Shown here one piece after another: positions 1-8,211 of a stretch of DNA of 64,000 nucleotides. Source of the stretch: Micromonospora sp. NBC_00389 (GTDB lineage: Bacteria; Actinomycetota; Actinomycetes; Mycobacteriales; Micromonosporaceae); the NCBI RefSeq assembly GCF_036059255.1, contig NZ_CP107947.1, positions 2,232,001-2,296,000 on the forward strand. The letters run 5' to 3'. The notes beneath the pieces were generated by a model. That model ran no database searches and had not been told where the DNA came from. It was given only the letters and a program-made list of their open reading frames with translations. The translations under genes were made by a program, and so were the position numbers. Each line of letters opens with the position of its first letter. The stretch's first letter is position 1.

Positions 1-291
1 GCGTTGACCGACCCCGGGCCAGGTCACCCCGAGCACGTCGGGCAGGCCCGGATCCGGGTCGGCGGGCACCCAACTCCACTGTGGCTGGTGAATTCGCCGA
101 CGGATCGAAGCGCGTACGCCGGCGAGGCTCGGGGAATGTGGCTGCATGCGATAGCCTGGCCGGCGAGTGCGGGTCACCTACTCGCGGAAGATGTCGTGCT
201 ACACGACCTGACCGAGTGGACTCCGCCCGAACTCGTGTACGGCGCACCGTCCCCGTACCTGCCCGGGAGGCCTGACAACCTTCCGGATTGA
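1..291 (+). CDS. DUF6758 family protein, C-terminal part
   Basis: Partial gene: the reading frame is open at the left edge and stops with TGA at 289-291. The visible 96 residues contain HPTPLW, then a stretch with YAGEARGMWLHAIAWPASAG, then LLAEDVVLHDL. This is the conserved C-terminal block of the actinobacterial DUF6758 family, whose N-terminus (outside the window) normally carries a small zinc-ribbon-like motif. The function of the family is unknown. The TTG at position 4 is not a credible start because the conserved domain already extends to the edge. Family assignment is from remembered motifs. Confidence 0.75.
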   Translation, partial: ALTDPGPGHPEHVGQARIRVGGHPTPLWLVNSPTDRSAYAGEARGMWLHAIAWPASAGHLLAEDVVLHDLTEWTPPELVYGAPSPYLPGRPDNLPD

Positions 292-390
292 CGGAGAACG
301 GTCGCAGATATTCACTGTACGACACCACACTGATACTCTGGGTGCCGCTGCGGTAATGGGACCCGGCGCCGCGCGAGAGGATGGCCCGCC

Positions 391-549
391 ATGGTCAAGA
401 AGGTCCTCACCTGGGCCGGAATCGCATTCTTGATCTTCTTCGTCGCCTACCGGCCAAACTCGGCGGCGGATGTGTTCAAGTCGCTCGGCGGCGGGATCGT
501 CGACATCGCCCAGGGATTCGGCGACTTCTTCACCAGCCTCGTCGCCTAA
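391..549 (+). CDS. Small hydrophobic protein upstream of PH-domain gene
   Basis: A 52-residue protein beginning MVKKVLTWAGIAFLIFFVAY. It has one N-terminal membrane segment (residues 6-20), then a short amphipathic tail with DVFKSLGGGIVDIAQGF. A GAGAGG ribosome-binding site lies at 375-380, ten bases before this ATG; the ATG at 381 is too close to it. The stop is six bases before the PH-domain gene, so the two are probably co-transcribed. Small proteins of this look are common in front of PH-domain genes in Micromonosporaceae; function unknown. It could be a small subunit or leader for the neighbouring membrane protein. Confidence 0.65.
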   Translation: MVKKVLTWAGIAFLIFFVAYRPNSAADVFKSLGGGIVDIAQGFGDFFTSLVA

Positions 550-555
550 CCGTCG

Positions 556-1431
556 ATGGGCAGCCCCTCCGGTCCACCCTTCGACCCGGACGACCCCGAT
601 CGGGCCCGCCGGGAGCGCGACACCGAGCCGATTCCGCGGATCGGGCCAGACGACGGCCCGGGCTACGGTGCCGGGCCCGGCCTGTCCGACGGTCCGTCCC
701 TATCGGACGACGTCGGCTACGGCGATGGGCCCGGCTATGCCGGCGAGGGTCGTTCCGGTCGCGCCTGGATCCGTGATCCAGAGGCCGGCTACCAGCCGCC
801 GCAGATCTCCGAGGACGAGCTGGCCGGGTTGCGCGCCGACGCGACCGGCTCGACTCCCCGGCGAGTGCTGCCACTGGAGGACGAGCCCAGCTCCCTGGTC
901 GCCCGCTACCTCTTCCCCACCGAGCGCTACCGGGGTGAGTGGAAGCGGCACTGGATCCACCTCACCACCCCGCTGTTGATCGGCATCGCGGCGACCTTCG
1001 TGCTCGGTTACCTCTCCGGCTTCCTCGCCGGGCAGAACGTGGGCGCGCTGACCACCATCGCCGTGCTGCTCTGGTTCGCGGTGATGGGTTGGGTGGCCTG
1101 GAAGGTCGCCGACTGGTGGTATGACCGGTTCATTCTGACCAACAAGCGGGTCATGGTGGTCAACGGCATCATCACCCGCCGGGTCGCCATGATGCCGCTG
1201 GTCCGGGTCACCGACATGAAGTACGAGCAGACGCCGAGCGGCCGGGCACTCAACTACGGCACCTTCGTGCTGGAGTCCGCCGGCCAGGAGCAGGCGCTGC
1301 GCGAGATCAAGAACCTGCCCAACCCGAACGAGCTCTACCTGCGAGTGGTCGAGGAGATGTACGAGCCGCAGGCGGTCGAGGCCCGGCTGGGCAAGGAGGC
1401 CGACGAGGCCAAGGCCGACGACGGGGCGTGA
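556..1431 (+). CDS. PH domain-containing membrane protein (bPH2, YdbS-like)
   Basis: 291 residues. Residues 1-100 are an acidic, Gly/Pro/Asp-rich low-complexity region. Two membrane segments follow (about 140-160 and 165-185), then a bacterial PH domain (YdbS/bPH_2 type, about 185-280) with the characteristic WWYDRFILTNKRVMVVNGII and VRVTDMKYEQTPSGR stretches. Such proteins are cytoplasmic-facing membrane proteins of unknown role, often linked to membrane stress. The start is not well fixed: the ATG at 556 has no clear Shine-Dalgarno and may be translated by coupling with the small gene six bases upstream. Confidence 0.85.
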   Translation: MGSPSGPPFDPDDPDRARRERDTEPIPRIGPDDGPGYGAGPGLSDGPSLSDDVGYGDGPGYAGEGRSGRAWIRDPEAGYQPPQISEDELAGLRADATGSTPRRVLPLEDEPSSLVARYLFPTERYRGEWKRHWIHLTTPLLIGIAATFVLGYLSGFLAGQNVGALTTIAVLLWFAVMGWVAWKVADWWYDRFILTNKRVMVVNGIITRRVAMMPLVRVTDMKYEQTPSGRALNYGTFVLESAGQEQALREIKNLPNPNELYLRVVEEMYEPQAVEARLGKEADEAKADDGA

Positions 1432-1532
1432 AGGTTTTCGTCCGAACATCGGAGCAAGTGCGCACCTTTCGTCATGGACCGGAGCGCCTCTGACGTGGCA
1501 CTCTGCCAGGACGGCTGGGGCGCGGAGGTGCG

Positions 1533-2306
1533 ATGGTGGCGAGCAGGGACCCGTTGGAGGAGGAGTTTCGCGACTTCGTCGCGGCTCGCTCCGCCGCCCT
1601 GCTGCGCACCGCGTATCTGCTCACCGGCGACTGGGCCACGGCCGAAGACCTGCTCCAGACGGCACTGACCAAGACCTACCTGGCGTGGAAGCGGCTCGGC
1701 GGGATCGAGGCCGTCGAGCCGTACGCCCGCCGCGTGATGGTCAATACATCGACGAGTTGGTGGCGGCGGCGCTGGCACGGTGAGCGCCCCACCGAGGTGC
1801 TGCCCGAGCGGGCCGGCGTCGACGAGATCGAACAGCAACTGGATCGTGACCTTCTCTGGCGGCACCTCAGAGAGCTGCCCAACCGGCAGCGGGCGGTGCT
1901 GGTGCTGCGCTACTACGAGGACATGTCGGAGGCGCAGACCGCCGCGATGCTCGACATCTCCCCGGGCACGGTGAAGAGCCAGGCCTCCCGGGCGCTGTCC
2001 ACGCTGCGCCGGCGAATGGGAGCCGACGCGCCGGACCTGGTCGGCGGGTCCGCCACCGAGCGCCGGACGGCCGCCGGCACCGACCGGGCCGGCGGCGCGG
2101 GCGCCCCGACCGCGCCAGCCCCCGCCACCGGAGCCGCCGCGGCCAGGCAGCCCCGGACGGCGTCCGGCCGAGCCGCGCCTCGTCCGGCCACGCCCCGCGC
2201 TGCCGTGCCCCGTCCGGCCGTGCCCCGCCAAGCCGAAGTGCCGGTCGAGATGCCCGCAGCCCCGGCGGCCGTGCCCGTCGGCACGGGCTCCGGTGAGCAG
2301 CGGTGA
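1533..2306 (+). CDS. SigE-family (ECF) RNA polymerase sigma factor with Ala/Pro-rich tail
   Basis: 257 residues. Region 2 covers about 12-80 (LLRTAYLLTGDWATAEDLLQ) and region 4 about 105-162, with the helix-turn-helix MSEAQTAAMLDISPGTVKSQ. This is the actinobacterial SigE-family (about 170 residues) pattern. Unusually, residues 165-257 are a low-complexity Ala/Pro/Arg tail with repeated RPAV/PRPA units, absent from typical members. GGAGG lies four bases before the ATG. The stop overlaps the next gene's GTG by four bases (GTGA), so the membrane partner downstream is translationally coupled and is probably its anti-sigma factor. Confidence 0.9.
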   Translation: MVASRDPLEEEFRDFVAARSAALLRTAYLLTGDWATAEDLLQTALTKTYLAWKRLGGIEAVEPYARRVMVNTSTSWWRRRWHGERPTEVLPERAGVDEIEQQLDRDLLWRHLRELPNRQRAVLVLRYYEDMSEAQTAAMLDISPGTVKSQASRALSTLRRRMGADAPDLVGGSATERRTAAGTDRAGGAGAPTAPAPATGAAAARQPRTASGRAAPRPATPRAAVPRPAVPRQAEVPVEMPAAPAAVPVGTGSGEQR

Positions 2307-3565
2307 ACGCAATCCCGGGCCGGTCCGACAACCTGACGGGCCACCCGCCGCGTCCTTACCACGTGCGACGTGACGAGCTGGAAGGGGCGGTGCGGGAGAC
2401 CCTCTCGCACCAGGTCGCCGTCGCCCGCCCACTGAGCGCCGACCCGGCCGGTCAGGCCATCCGCCGAGCGAAGCGGATCCGGCGCCGGCGTACCGGTGCC
2501 GGCCTCGCCCTCGCGGCAGTCGCCACCGTGCTGGTCAGCACCGGAATGGCGCAACTCGTCGACGACCCTGGCCGACAAGGCACACCCATCGTCGTGATCG
2601 GTGACCCGAACCCGTCGGGCCGGCCGATTCCCTCGGCCACGGCTTCCGTCGCCGCGCCCACACCCGGGACGTCCGTCGACGTGCTCGCCGGCGCGACGCT
2701 GATCAGCGTGAGCGGTGGGCGCCTGGAACTGCCCGGCGTCGGCCCGGCGGAGCGCGCCCACCTGCTGCCCAGCGGCGGTGGTTGGTTGGTGGTCGGCGCG
2801 CCGACCACCGCCGGCCGCTCCCTCTGGGTGGCGCAGCGCGACGGGTTGGTGCAGGTGCTGCTGGCCGGCGCGGGCTCGATCGTCGTGGCACCCGACGGTC
2901 GCCAGGTCGCCTGGCGCGACGGCACCGGCCTGCTGGTGGCGGGGGTGGTGGGCACCCAGCTCATCGGGCCGGTGCGCACGCCCATGCCGACCAACGCGGA
3001 GCCGGTCCGATTCATCGGCGACAGCGTGCTGGTGCGGCTCAACCCGGACGATGCGGGTCACATCCTGTGGCGGCCGGGCGTCGGACAGCTCACCGCCGGC
3101 ACCGACCGGAGCACCCTGAACGTCTACGGCGCGCTGCCCGACGGACGGCTGGTCGGTCAGGTGTCCACGGGCGACCCGGCCAGGACCTGCCTGGCGATGC
3201 TCGACCCGAAGCGTGGCCTGAAGCCGGTGCTCACCGGCTGTGGCCCGGAGCTGAGCCCGGACGGAGCTGGTGGAATCTCGGCCGACGGGCGATGGCTGCT
3301 GGTGAACGGGTCGGTCGGCAAGGCCAGCGGGTCCCTGCTGGTCGACCTGCAACGGCTCGGGCCGGACGTGACCGCCGTACCAGCAGGCCCGCCGGTTACC
3401 GGCGAGATCGCCTGGACGACCGCCTCGGACGCCACCTACGTCGACGGCGCCGGCAACGTGGTCCGGGTCAACGTCGACCGGGTGCGGTCCGGCAAGCTGG
3501 CCGACCCGACCCCGGTGCCCGGCGTGCAGCCGGGGGATCGGCCGGTCCTGGTGACCGGCTCCTGA
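2303..3565 (+). CDS. Membrane protein coupled to sigma factor (putative anti-sigma factor)
   Basis: 420 residues, GTG start overlapping the sigma-factor stop. The N-terminal 65 residues are basic and cytoplasmic (ending RRAKRIRRRRTG), followed by one membrane segment (about 66-84) and a Ser/Thr/Pro linker. The C-terminal 300 residues look like a beta-rich, WD40/beta-propeller-like extracytoplasmic domain, with repeated GRQVAWRDG, GDRPVLV and DGRWLLVNG strands. I see no HxxxCxxC zinc anti-sigma motif, so the anti-sigma role is inferred only from the coupled arrangement and single-pass topology. Such partner proteins are common next to SigE-family genes in Micromonospora. Confidence 0.7.
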   Translation: MNAIPGRSDNLTGHPPRPYHVRRDELEGAVRETLSHQVAVARPLSADPAGQAIRRAKRIRRRRTGAGLALAAVATVLVSTGMAQLVDDPGRQGTPIVVIGDPNPSGRPIPSATASVAAPTPGTSVDVLAGATLISVSGGRLELPGVGPAERAHLLPSGGGWLVVGAPTTAGRSLWVAQRDGLVQVLLAGAGSIVVAPDGRQVAWRDGTGLLVAGVVGTQLIGPVRTPMPTNAEPVRFIGDSVLVRLNPDDAGHILWRPGVGQLTAGTDRSTLNVYGALPDGRLVGQVSTGDPARTCLAMLDPKRGLKPVLTGCGPELSPDGAGGISADGRWLLVNGSVGKASGSLLVDLQRLGPDVTAVPAGPPVTGEIAWTTASDATYVDGAGNVVRVNVDRVRSGKLADPTPVPGVQPGDRPVLVTGS

Positions 3566-3632
3566 CCTCCATCGGTCGCGCTCGGGTGGACCTCGGCGCG
3601 CCCGGCTCGGCGGTCCTCGATAGCGTCGAGCG

Positions 3633-4505
3633 GTGACCTCGCGTACCGGCCCGTCCCCGCGGATCGACCTGCACGCCCACTCGACGGCCAGCGATGGCAC
3701 GCTGAGCCCGGCCGAACTGGTCCGTGCGGCCGCGCACGCCGGGCTGGACGTGCTGGCGATCACCGACCACGACACCACCGCCGGCTGGGCTCCGGCCGTG
3801 CGGGCGCTGCCACCCGGGCTGCGCCTGATCCGGGGTGCGGAGCTGTCCTGTCGCTGGTCCGGCGTGCAGCCGGCGGTGCCGTTGCACCTGCTGGCGTACC
3901 TGTTCGACCCGGACCACCCGGAGTTGGTCGCCGAGCTGGCCCGGGTGCGGGTCGCCCGCGAGGAGCGGGGCGAACGGATCGTCACGCTGCTGCGCGCCGA
4001 CGGCATCGACGTGAGCTGGCCGGACATCCTGGCCGGCGCGGGCGGCGGCACGGTGGGTCGGCCGCACATCGCGCAGGCGCTGATCCGGGCCGGCCTGGTC
4101 GGCAACACCCGCGAGGCGTTCGGCCCGGACTGGCTGGGCGAGCGGTACCGGCTGCCCAAGGAGGACATCGACGTGTTCCGGGCGATCCGGCTGGTCCGGG
4201 AGGCCGGCGGCGTGCCGGTCTTCGCCCATCCGCGAGCCACCCGACGCGGCCGGGTGGTGCCCGACGAGCTGATCGCCGAGCTGGCCGCCGCCGGGCTGGC
4301 CGGCCTGGAGGCCGACCACGAGGACCACAGCCCGGCCGAGCAGGCGCACGTACGGGGGCTCGCCGCCGAGCTGGGCCTGCTGGTCACCGGCTCCTCGGAC
4401 TTCCACGGCACCCACAAGACCGTCCAGCTCGGCGCGTTCACCACCAGCGTCGAGGCGTACGAGCGGATCGTCGCCGCCGGGGTGACCGAGGTCGCTTCGG
4501 GCTGA
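3633..4505 (+). CDS. PHP domain phosphoesterase (RNase AM / YciV type)
   Basis: 290 residues. The metal-binding PHP motifs are all present: DLHAHSTASDG (residues 11-21), ITDHDT, the acidic GAELSC, FAHPRA and the C-terminal GSSDFHG. The family hydrolyses 3',5'-nucleoside bisphosphates or trims the 5' ends of structured RNAs (E. coli YciV/RNase AM); which applies here is not resolvable. Length fits the family. There is no Shine-Dalgarno; instead a -10-like TAGCGT at 3621-3626 lies six bases before the GTG, suggesting a leaderless mRNA. Confidence 0.88.
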   Translation: MTSRTGPSPRIDLHAHSTASDGTLSPAELVRAAAHAGLDVLAITDHDTTAGWAPAVRALPPGLRLIRGAELSCRWSGVQPAVPLHLLAYLFDPDHPELVAELARVRVAREERGERIVTLLRADGIDVSWPDILAGAGGGTVGRPHIAQALIRAGLVGNTREAFGPDWLGERYRLPKEDIDVFRAIRLVREAGGVPVFAHPRATRRGRVVPDELIAELAAAGLAGLEADHEDHSPAEQAHVRGLAAELGLLVTGSSDFHGTHKTVQLGAFTTSVEAYERIVAAGVTEVASG

Positions 4506-4545
4506 TCCCGGTTTGGGCCGACAGTGGCGCGGCTAGGTTGATCAC

Positions 4546-5160
4546 GTGGATCTGAAGCTGTTCGGCGAGGTTTTCGTGACCCTGCTGGTGATCACCGACC
4601 CGCCGGGCATGATGCCGATCTTCCTTGCGCTGACCGGCCCGCTGACGGCCCGGGACCGCAACCGGGCAGCCTGGCAGGCGGTCGCGCTGGCGCTCGGCGT
4701 GATCGTGGTCTTCGCGGTGGCCGGGCAGACCCTGCTCGACTACCTGCACGTTGACCTGCCGGCCCTGCAGGCGGCAGGTGGGCTGCTGCTCATTCTGGTC
4801 GCCCTGGAACTGCTGACCGGCAAGACCGACGACCCCAGTCAGCAGGCCACCTCGAACATCGCGCTGGTGCCGCTGGGCACCCCGCTGCTGGCCGGCCCCG
4901 GCGCCATCGTCGCGACCATGCTCTTCGTCCAGCAGGCCGACGGGCTGGGCGACTTCACCGCCATCGCCGCGGCGATCCTCGCCGTGATGGTCGCGGTGTG
5001 GATCGTGCTGCGCTTCTCCGGTGGCATCGTGAAGATCCTGCGCCCCGGCGGGATCGAAGTGCTGACCCGGATCGCCGGCCTGTTGCTGGCCGCGATCGCC
5101 GTGCAGCTCATCGCCGACGCGGTGGCCGCCTTCGTCACGCAGTACATGAACATGACCTGA
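4546..5160 (+). CDS. MarC family integral membrane protein
   Basis: 204 residues, six predicted membrane segments (about 8-28, 43-63, 70-90, 108-130, 142-162, 175-197). The family signature near the N-terminus is visible: VTLLVITDPPGMMPIFLALT. MarC/NAAT proteins are inner-membrane proteins of undetermined substrate; the old link to multiple antibiotic resistance is not well supported. The GTG start is preceded by a TAGGTT -10 hexamer at 4534-4539 with a six-base gap and no Shine-Dalgarno, so the transcript is probably leaderless. Confidence 0.88.
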   Translation: MDLKLFGEVFVTLLVITDPPGMMPIFLALTGPLTARDRNRAAWQAVALALGVIVVFAVAGQTLLDYLHVDLPALQAAGGLLLILVALELLTGKTDDPSQQATSNIALVPLGTPLLAGPGAIVATMLFVQQADGLGDFTAIAAAILAVMVAVWIVLRFSGGIVKILRPGGIEVLTRIAGLLLAAIAVQLIADAVAAFVTQYMNMT

Positions 5161-5175
5161 CCCGGGACACTCGCG

Positions 5176-6126
5176 ATGTCGGGGGTGGATGGCAGGATCG
5201 CAGGCGTGCGAAGAGCCTCTTCAGCCGGACGACCCGCCGCTGGCGGCCGGGCCCCACAGCAGCGCGCCGGCGGCGCCGAGCAGCTCGGCTTCGAGGGCAT
5301 GCCGGAGCGGCTCTTCGTCTGCACCCCGAGCAAACTCGGCACGTACGCGGACTGCCCGCGCCGCTACCGCTACTCCTACGTCGACCGGCCGGCCCCGCCC
5401 AAGGGCCCGCCGTGGGCGCACAACTCGCTCGGCGCCAGCGTGCACACCGCCCTGAAAAACTGGTATGCCCTGCCCGCCGACCGGCGCCGCCCTGAGGCGC
5501 TGGCCGCCCTGCTCAAGGGCACCTGGGTCCGCGAGGGCTACCGCGACGACGAGCAGGAGCGGGCCGCCTACCGGCGGGCGTTGGGCTGGCTGGAGGCGTA
5601 CGTGGAGACGCTGGAGCCGGAGGCCGACCCGCTCGGCGTGGAGCGGGTGGTGGCGGTCAAGACCGCGGTGCTGGCCTTCAACGGTCGAGCCGACCGCATC
5701 GACTCCCGCCCCGGGCCGGACGGCCAGGAGCTGGTCATCGTCGACTACAAGACCGGCCGGACCGGGCTCGACACGGACGACGCCCGGGGCTCGCAGGCGC
5801 TGGCGCTCTACGCGTACGCGGCCGAGCGGGTGTTCCGCCGGCCGTGCCGTCGGGTGGAGTTGCACCACCTGCCGACCGGCACCGTCGCCGCCCATGACCA
5901 CACCGTCGAGTCGCTGGCCCGGCAGTTGACGCGGGCCGAGGAGACCGCGCGCGACATCATGGTGGCCGAGCGGACGGTCGCCGACGGCGGCGACCCGGAT
6001 GAGGCGTTCCCGGTGGCGCCCGGCTCCCGTTGTGGCTGGTGCGACTTCCGGCGCCACTGCCCGACGGGGGCGCAGACGCCGGGCAAGGAGCCGTGGGCGG
6101 CCATGGACCGGCCCGCCGACGGCTGA
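5176..6126 (+). CDS. RecB-family PD-(D/E)XK nuclease with Fe-S cysteines
   Basis: 316 residues, Cas4/RecB-like single-domain nuclease. The core motif is FNGRADRID ... ELVIVDYKTG (catalytic Asp, Asp and Lys, about residues 172-196), followed by the QALALYAYA helix. One Cys in YADCPRRYRYSY near residue 55 and three in CGWCDFRRHC near the C-terminus can form an AddB/Cas4-type 4Fe-4S cluster. The first 40 residues are not conserved-looking, so real translation might begin at the GTG at 5206 or the ATG at 5299. No CRISPR array or cas gene is nearby; a role in DNA repair is the usual assumption. Confidence 0.85.
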   Translation: MSGVDGRIAGVRRASSAGRPAAGGRAPQQRAGGAEQLGFEGMPERLFVCTPSKLGTYADCPRRYRYSYVDRPAPPKGPPWAHNSLGASVHTALKNWYALPADRRRPEALAALLKGTWVREGYRDDEQERAAYRRALGWLEAYVETLEPEADPLGVERVVAVKTAVLAFNGRADRIDSRPGPDGQELVIVDYKTGRTGLDTDDARGSQALALYAYAAERVFRRPCRRVELHHLPTGTVAAHDHTVESLARQLTRAEETARDIMVAERTVADGGDPDEAFPVAPGSRCGWCDFRRHCPTGAQTPGKEPWAAMDRPADG

Positions 6127-6159
6127 CCCCCGGCCGGCGGAGGTCGGTTGGGTCAGCCG
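6120..6159. terminator. Hairpin between convergent genes
   Basis: A perfect 10-bp inverted repeat, CGGCTGACCC (6120-6129) and GGGTCAGCCG (6150-6159), contains the stop codons of both convergent genes. There is no T-tract, so it would act as a bidirectional, U-independent terminator if it is one. Confidence 0.5.
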
Positions 6160-7016
6160 GCCAGCGGGGTGGCGGTGAGCCGTTCCGCCCGCTGCTTCGC
6201 GGCCTGTAACAACGGTCCCTCGATGTAGCGGCGGGGCACCGCGCCGAGCGCCAGCCGCAGGGCGCGCACGGTCAGGTCCGCCGTCAGCGCGGTGGTGGGC
6301 AGCCCGAGCCCGCCGTACATCCGGTGGGCCCAGGCCGGCAGCAGCGCGAGCGCGGTCCCGGCGATCCCCAGGTACGCCCAGCGCGGTGGCCCGAGGGTGA
6401 GCCCCAGCCGGGCCGGCAGGCTGAGCTTCCACGGCAGCGGCGGGGCGGTGAGGAAGAGCGCGGTCTCCGCGGCCTCCCGGGTCATCCGCAGCTCCGGCCG
6501 CACGGCGCGGTAGTACGCCGCCACCTCGGCGGCGGTGCCCGGGACGCTGGTCGGGTCCAGGCCGACCAGCGCGGCGGAGCGGCGTTGCTCGGTGTAGTAG
6601 CCGTCCACCTCATCGTCGGTGAGCGGCAGTCCGGCCCGGCGGGCCGTGCTGAGGAACGACTCGACCTCGGTGACGTGCACCCAGCGCAGCAGGTCCGGAT
6701 CGTCGATCCGGAACTCCTCGCCGGTGAGCGGGTCGGTGGCCCGCATCCGGCCGTGCAGCCGGCGCAGCCGCGCTCCGGCTGCCTCCGCCTCGGCGGTGGT
6801 CCCGTAGACGGTGGTCGCCACGTAGGTGGCGGTGCGGACCAGGCGGCCCCAAGCGTCGGTGCGGTAGTTGCTGTTCTGCGCGACCCCGGCCATCGCCAGC
6901 GGGTGCAACGCCTGGAGGTAGAGCGAGCGCAGGCCGGCGACGATCAGGATCGGCTCCTCGTGCACCTTCCACGTGACCGAACCCGGACCGAAGAGACCGA
7001 GGTCATCGGAGTCCAC
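6153..7016 (-). CDS. Oxygenase MpaB family protein (DUF2236)
   Basis: 287 residues. The DUF2236 hallmark LQALHPLAMAGVAQNSNYRT lies near the N-terminus, followed by WGRLVRTATYV; the conserved region continues through HVTEVESFLSTA and YYRAVRPELRMT. The family contains fungal MpaB' and the haem-dependent latex-clearing protein Lcp, so a haem-binding oxygenase is likely; substrate unknown. A C-terminal hydrophobic stretch near residues 205-235 may be membrane-associated. It is transcribed towards the RecB-like gene and back-to-tail with fur (61 bases apart). The ATG at 7014-7016 gives a family-typical length. Confidence 0.82.
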   Translation of the reverse strand: MDSDDLGLFGPGSVTWKVHEEPILIVAGLRSLYLQALHPLAMAGVAQNSNYRTDAWGRLVRTATYVATTVYGTTAEAEAAGARLRRLHGRMRATDPLTGEEFRIDDPDLLRWVHVTEVESFLSTARRAGLPLTDDEVDGYYTEQRRSAALVGLDPTSVPGTAAEVAAYYRAVRPELRMTREAAETALFLTAPPLPWKLSLPARLGLTLGPPRWAYLGIAGTALALLPAWAHRMYGGLGLPTTALTADLTVRALRLALGAVPRRYIEGPLLQAAKQRAERLTATPLAG

Positions 7017-7077
7017 CGCCCAAGAGTGCCACGGGCGGGCCGACCTCGCCGGTCACCTCCCGGCGGCTCGGGCCGGG

Positions 7078-7506
7078 TCAGCTGTCGGCGGAGCGGCGGG
7101 CCTGGCAGCCCGGGCAGAGACCCCAGAACGTCACTTCCGCCTCGTCCACCTCGAAGCCGTGCGCGACGTTCGCCTCCAGGCAGGGAGCGCTGCCCACCGT
7201 GCAGTCGATGTCGGCGATCTCGCCGCAGCCCCGGCAGACCACGTGGTGGTGGTTGTCGCCGGTACGCGCCTCGTAGCGGGCGGGACTGCCGGCCGGCTCG
7301 ATCCGGCGGGACAGCCCGGCCCGGGACAGCGCCCCCAGCACGTCGTAGACCGCCTGGGTGGAGACCGAGTCGAGGCGTTCGCGGACCTGCCGGGTGATCT
7401 CGTCGACCTCCAGGTGACCGCCGCCGGCCAGCACGTCCAGCACCGCGAGGCGCGGTCGGGTGACGCGCAGGCCTCTCGATCGCAGCAGCTCCTCGGCAGC
7501 GGACAT
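7078..7506 (-). CDS. Fur family transcriptional regulator
   Basis: 142 residues from the ATG at 7504-7506. The N-terminal winged helix (LRVTRPRLAVLDVLAGGGHL, then STQAVYDVLGALSRAGL) is followed by the metal-binding dimerisation domain with HHHVVCRGCGEIADIDC and a second pair CPGC at the C-terminus, giving two CxxC structural zinc sites. This layout fits the actinobacterial FurA/CatR branch, usually linked to a catalase-peroxidase gene; none is adjacent here. TTGTCG and TGTCAT boxes with 17-bp spacing end six bases before the start, so a leaderless transcript is likely. Confidence 0.9.
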   Translation of the reverse strand: MSAAEELLRSRGLRVTRPRLAVLDVLAGGGHLEVDEITRQVRERLDSVSTQAVYDVLGALSRAGLSRRIEPAGSPARYEARTGDNHHHVVCRGCGEIADIDCTVGSAPCLEANVAHGFEVDEAEVTFWGLCPGCQARRSADS

Positions 7507-7644
7507 ACGCCAATGACAGCACGTGTGACCAGCGCCGACAACCGACGTCCGGGCGGGGTGGTCACGGACACAGCCGGAAGGCGGAGGCTGGATCGCCTCG
7601 CGATGAACCCGATCGGGACGCCGCGCGTGTGTCCGGTCGAGAGC

Positions 7645-7672
7645 TTGAGGACAACCTACGGACCCGTAGGCT
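7645..7672 (+). promoter_or_regulatory. Promoter with 16-bp palindrome for the DUF2231 gene
   Basis: TTGAGG (7645-7650) and TAGGCT (7667-7672) are spaced by 16 bp. Between them lies CCTACGG-AC-CCGTAGG (7655-7670), a perfect palindrome overlapping the -10 box. This is the geometry of a repressor operator. It does not look like a classical Fur/Zur box, so the cognate regulator is not clear although fur is transcribed divergently next door. Confidence 0.5.
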
Positions 7673-7709
7673 GGCGAACCCGTGACCGTGATCCACCTGG
7701 AGGGTGTCG

Positions 7710-8192
7710 ATGTTCGAGGAGATCCTGGGTCTACCGGTACACGTCCTGGTGGTCCACGCGGTGGTCGTGTTCGTGCCGCTGCTGGCCGTGCTGGCCATCG
7801 CGTACGTGGGGCTGCCGCGCTGGCGGCACCGGCTGGACTGGGCACTGGGCTTCCTCGCCGTGGCCGCGCCGCTGACCACCTTCGTGGCCGTCCAGTCGGG
7901 TGAGGCGTTCACCGACGCGCTGGTCGCCAAGGGTTTTCAGGGCCCGATCCTCGACCAGATCTTCGAGCACTCCCGCTACGGCGACATCCTGTTCCGGATC
8001 GTGCTGCCGCTCGGGATCGTGGCGATCCTGCTGCTGGTGGCGACCAGCGGGCATCCCCGGGTGCCGAGGCTGCCGGCGCTGGTGACCCCGGTGCTGGCGG
8101 TGGCGGTCGTCGCGCTGTCCATCGCCGCCCTGGTCTACGTCTACCTGACCGGCCACTCCGGCGCCCAGGCCGTCTGGAGCACCACCCTCTGA
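7710..8192 (+). CDS. DUF2231 family membrane protein
   Basis: 160 residues beginning MFEEILGLPVHVLVVHAVVV, a typical DUF2231 opening with the conserved HVLVVHAVV on the first helix. Four membrane segments (about 10-32, 40-60, 95-115, 125-148). Function unknown; some members accompany cytochromes. GGAGG at 7699-7703 is six bases before this ATG, which I prefer to the GTG at 7704 immediately after the Shine-Dalgarno. It is expressed from the palindrome-containing promoter at 7645-7672. Confidence 0.82.
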   Translation: MFEEILGLPVHVLVVHAVVVFVPLLAVLAIAYVGLPRWRHRLDWALGFLAVAAPLTTFVAVQSGEAFTDALVAKGFQGPILDQIFEHSRYGDILFRIVLPLGIVAILLLVATSGHPRVPRLPALVTPVLAVAVVALSIAALVYVYLTGHSGAQAVWSTTL

Positions 8193-8211
8193 CCTTCGGC
8201 CGCGACGCGAG

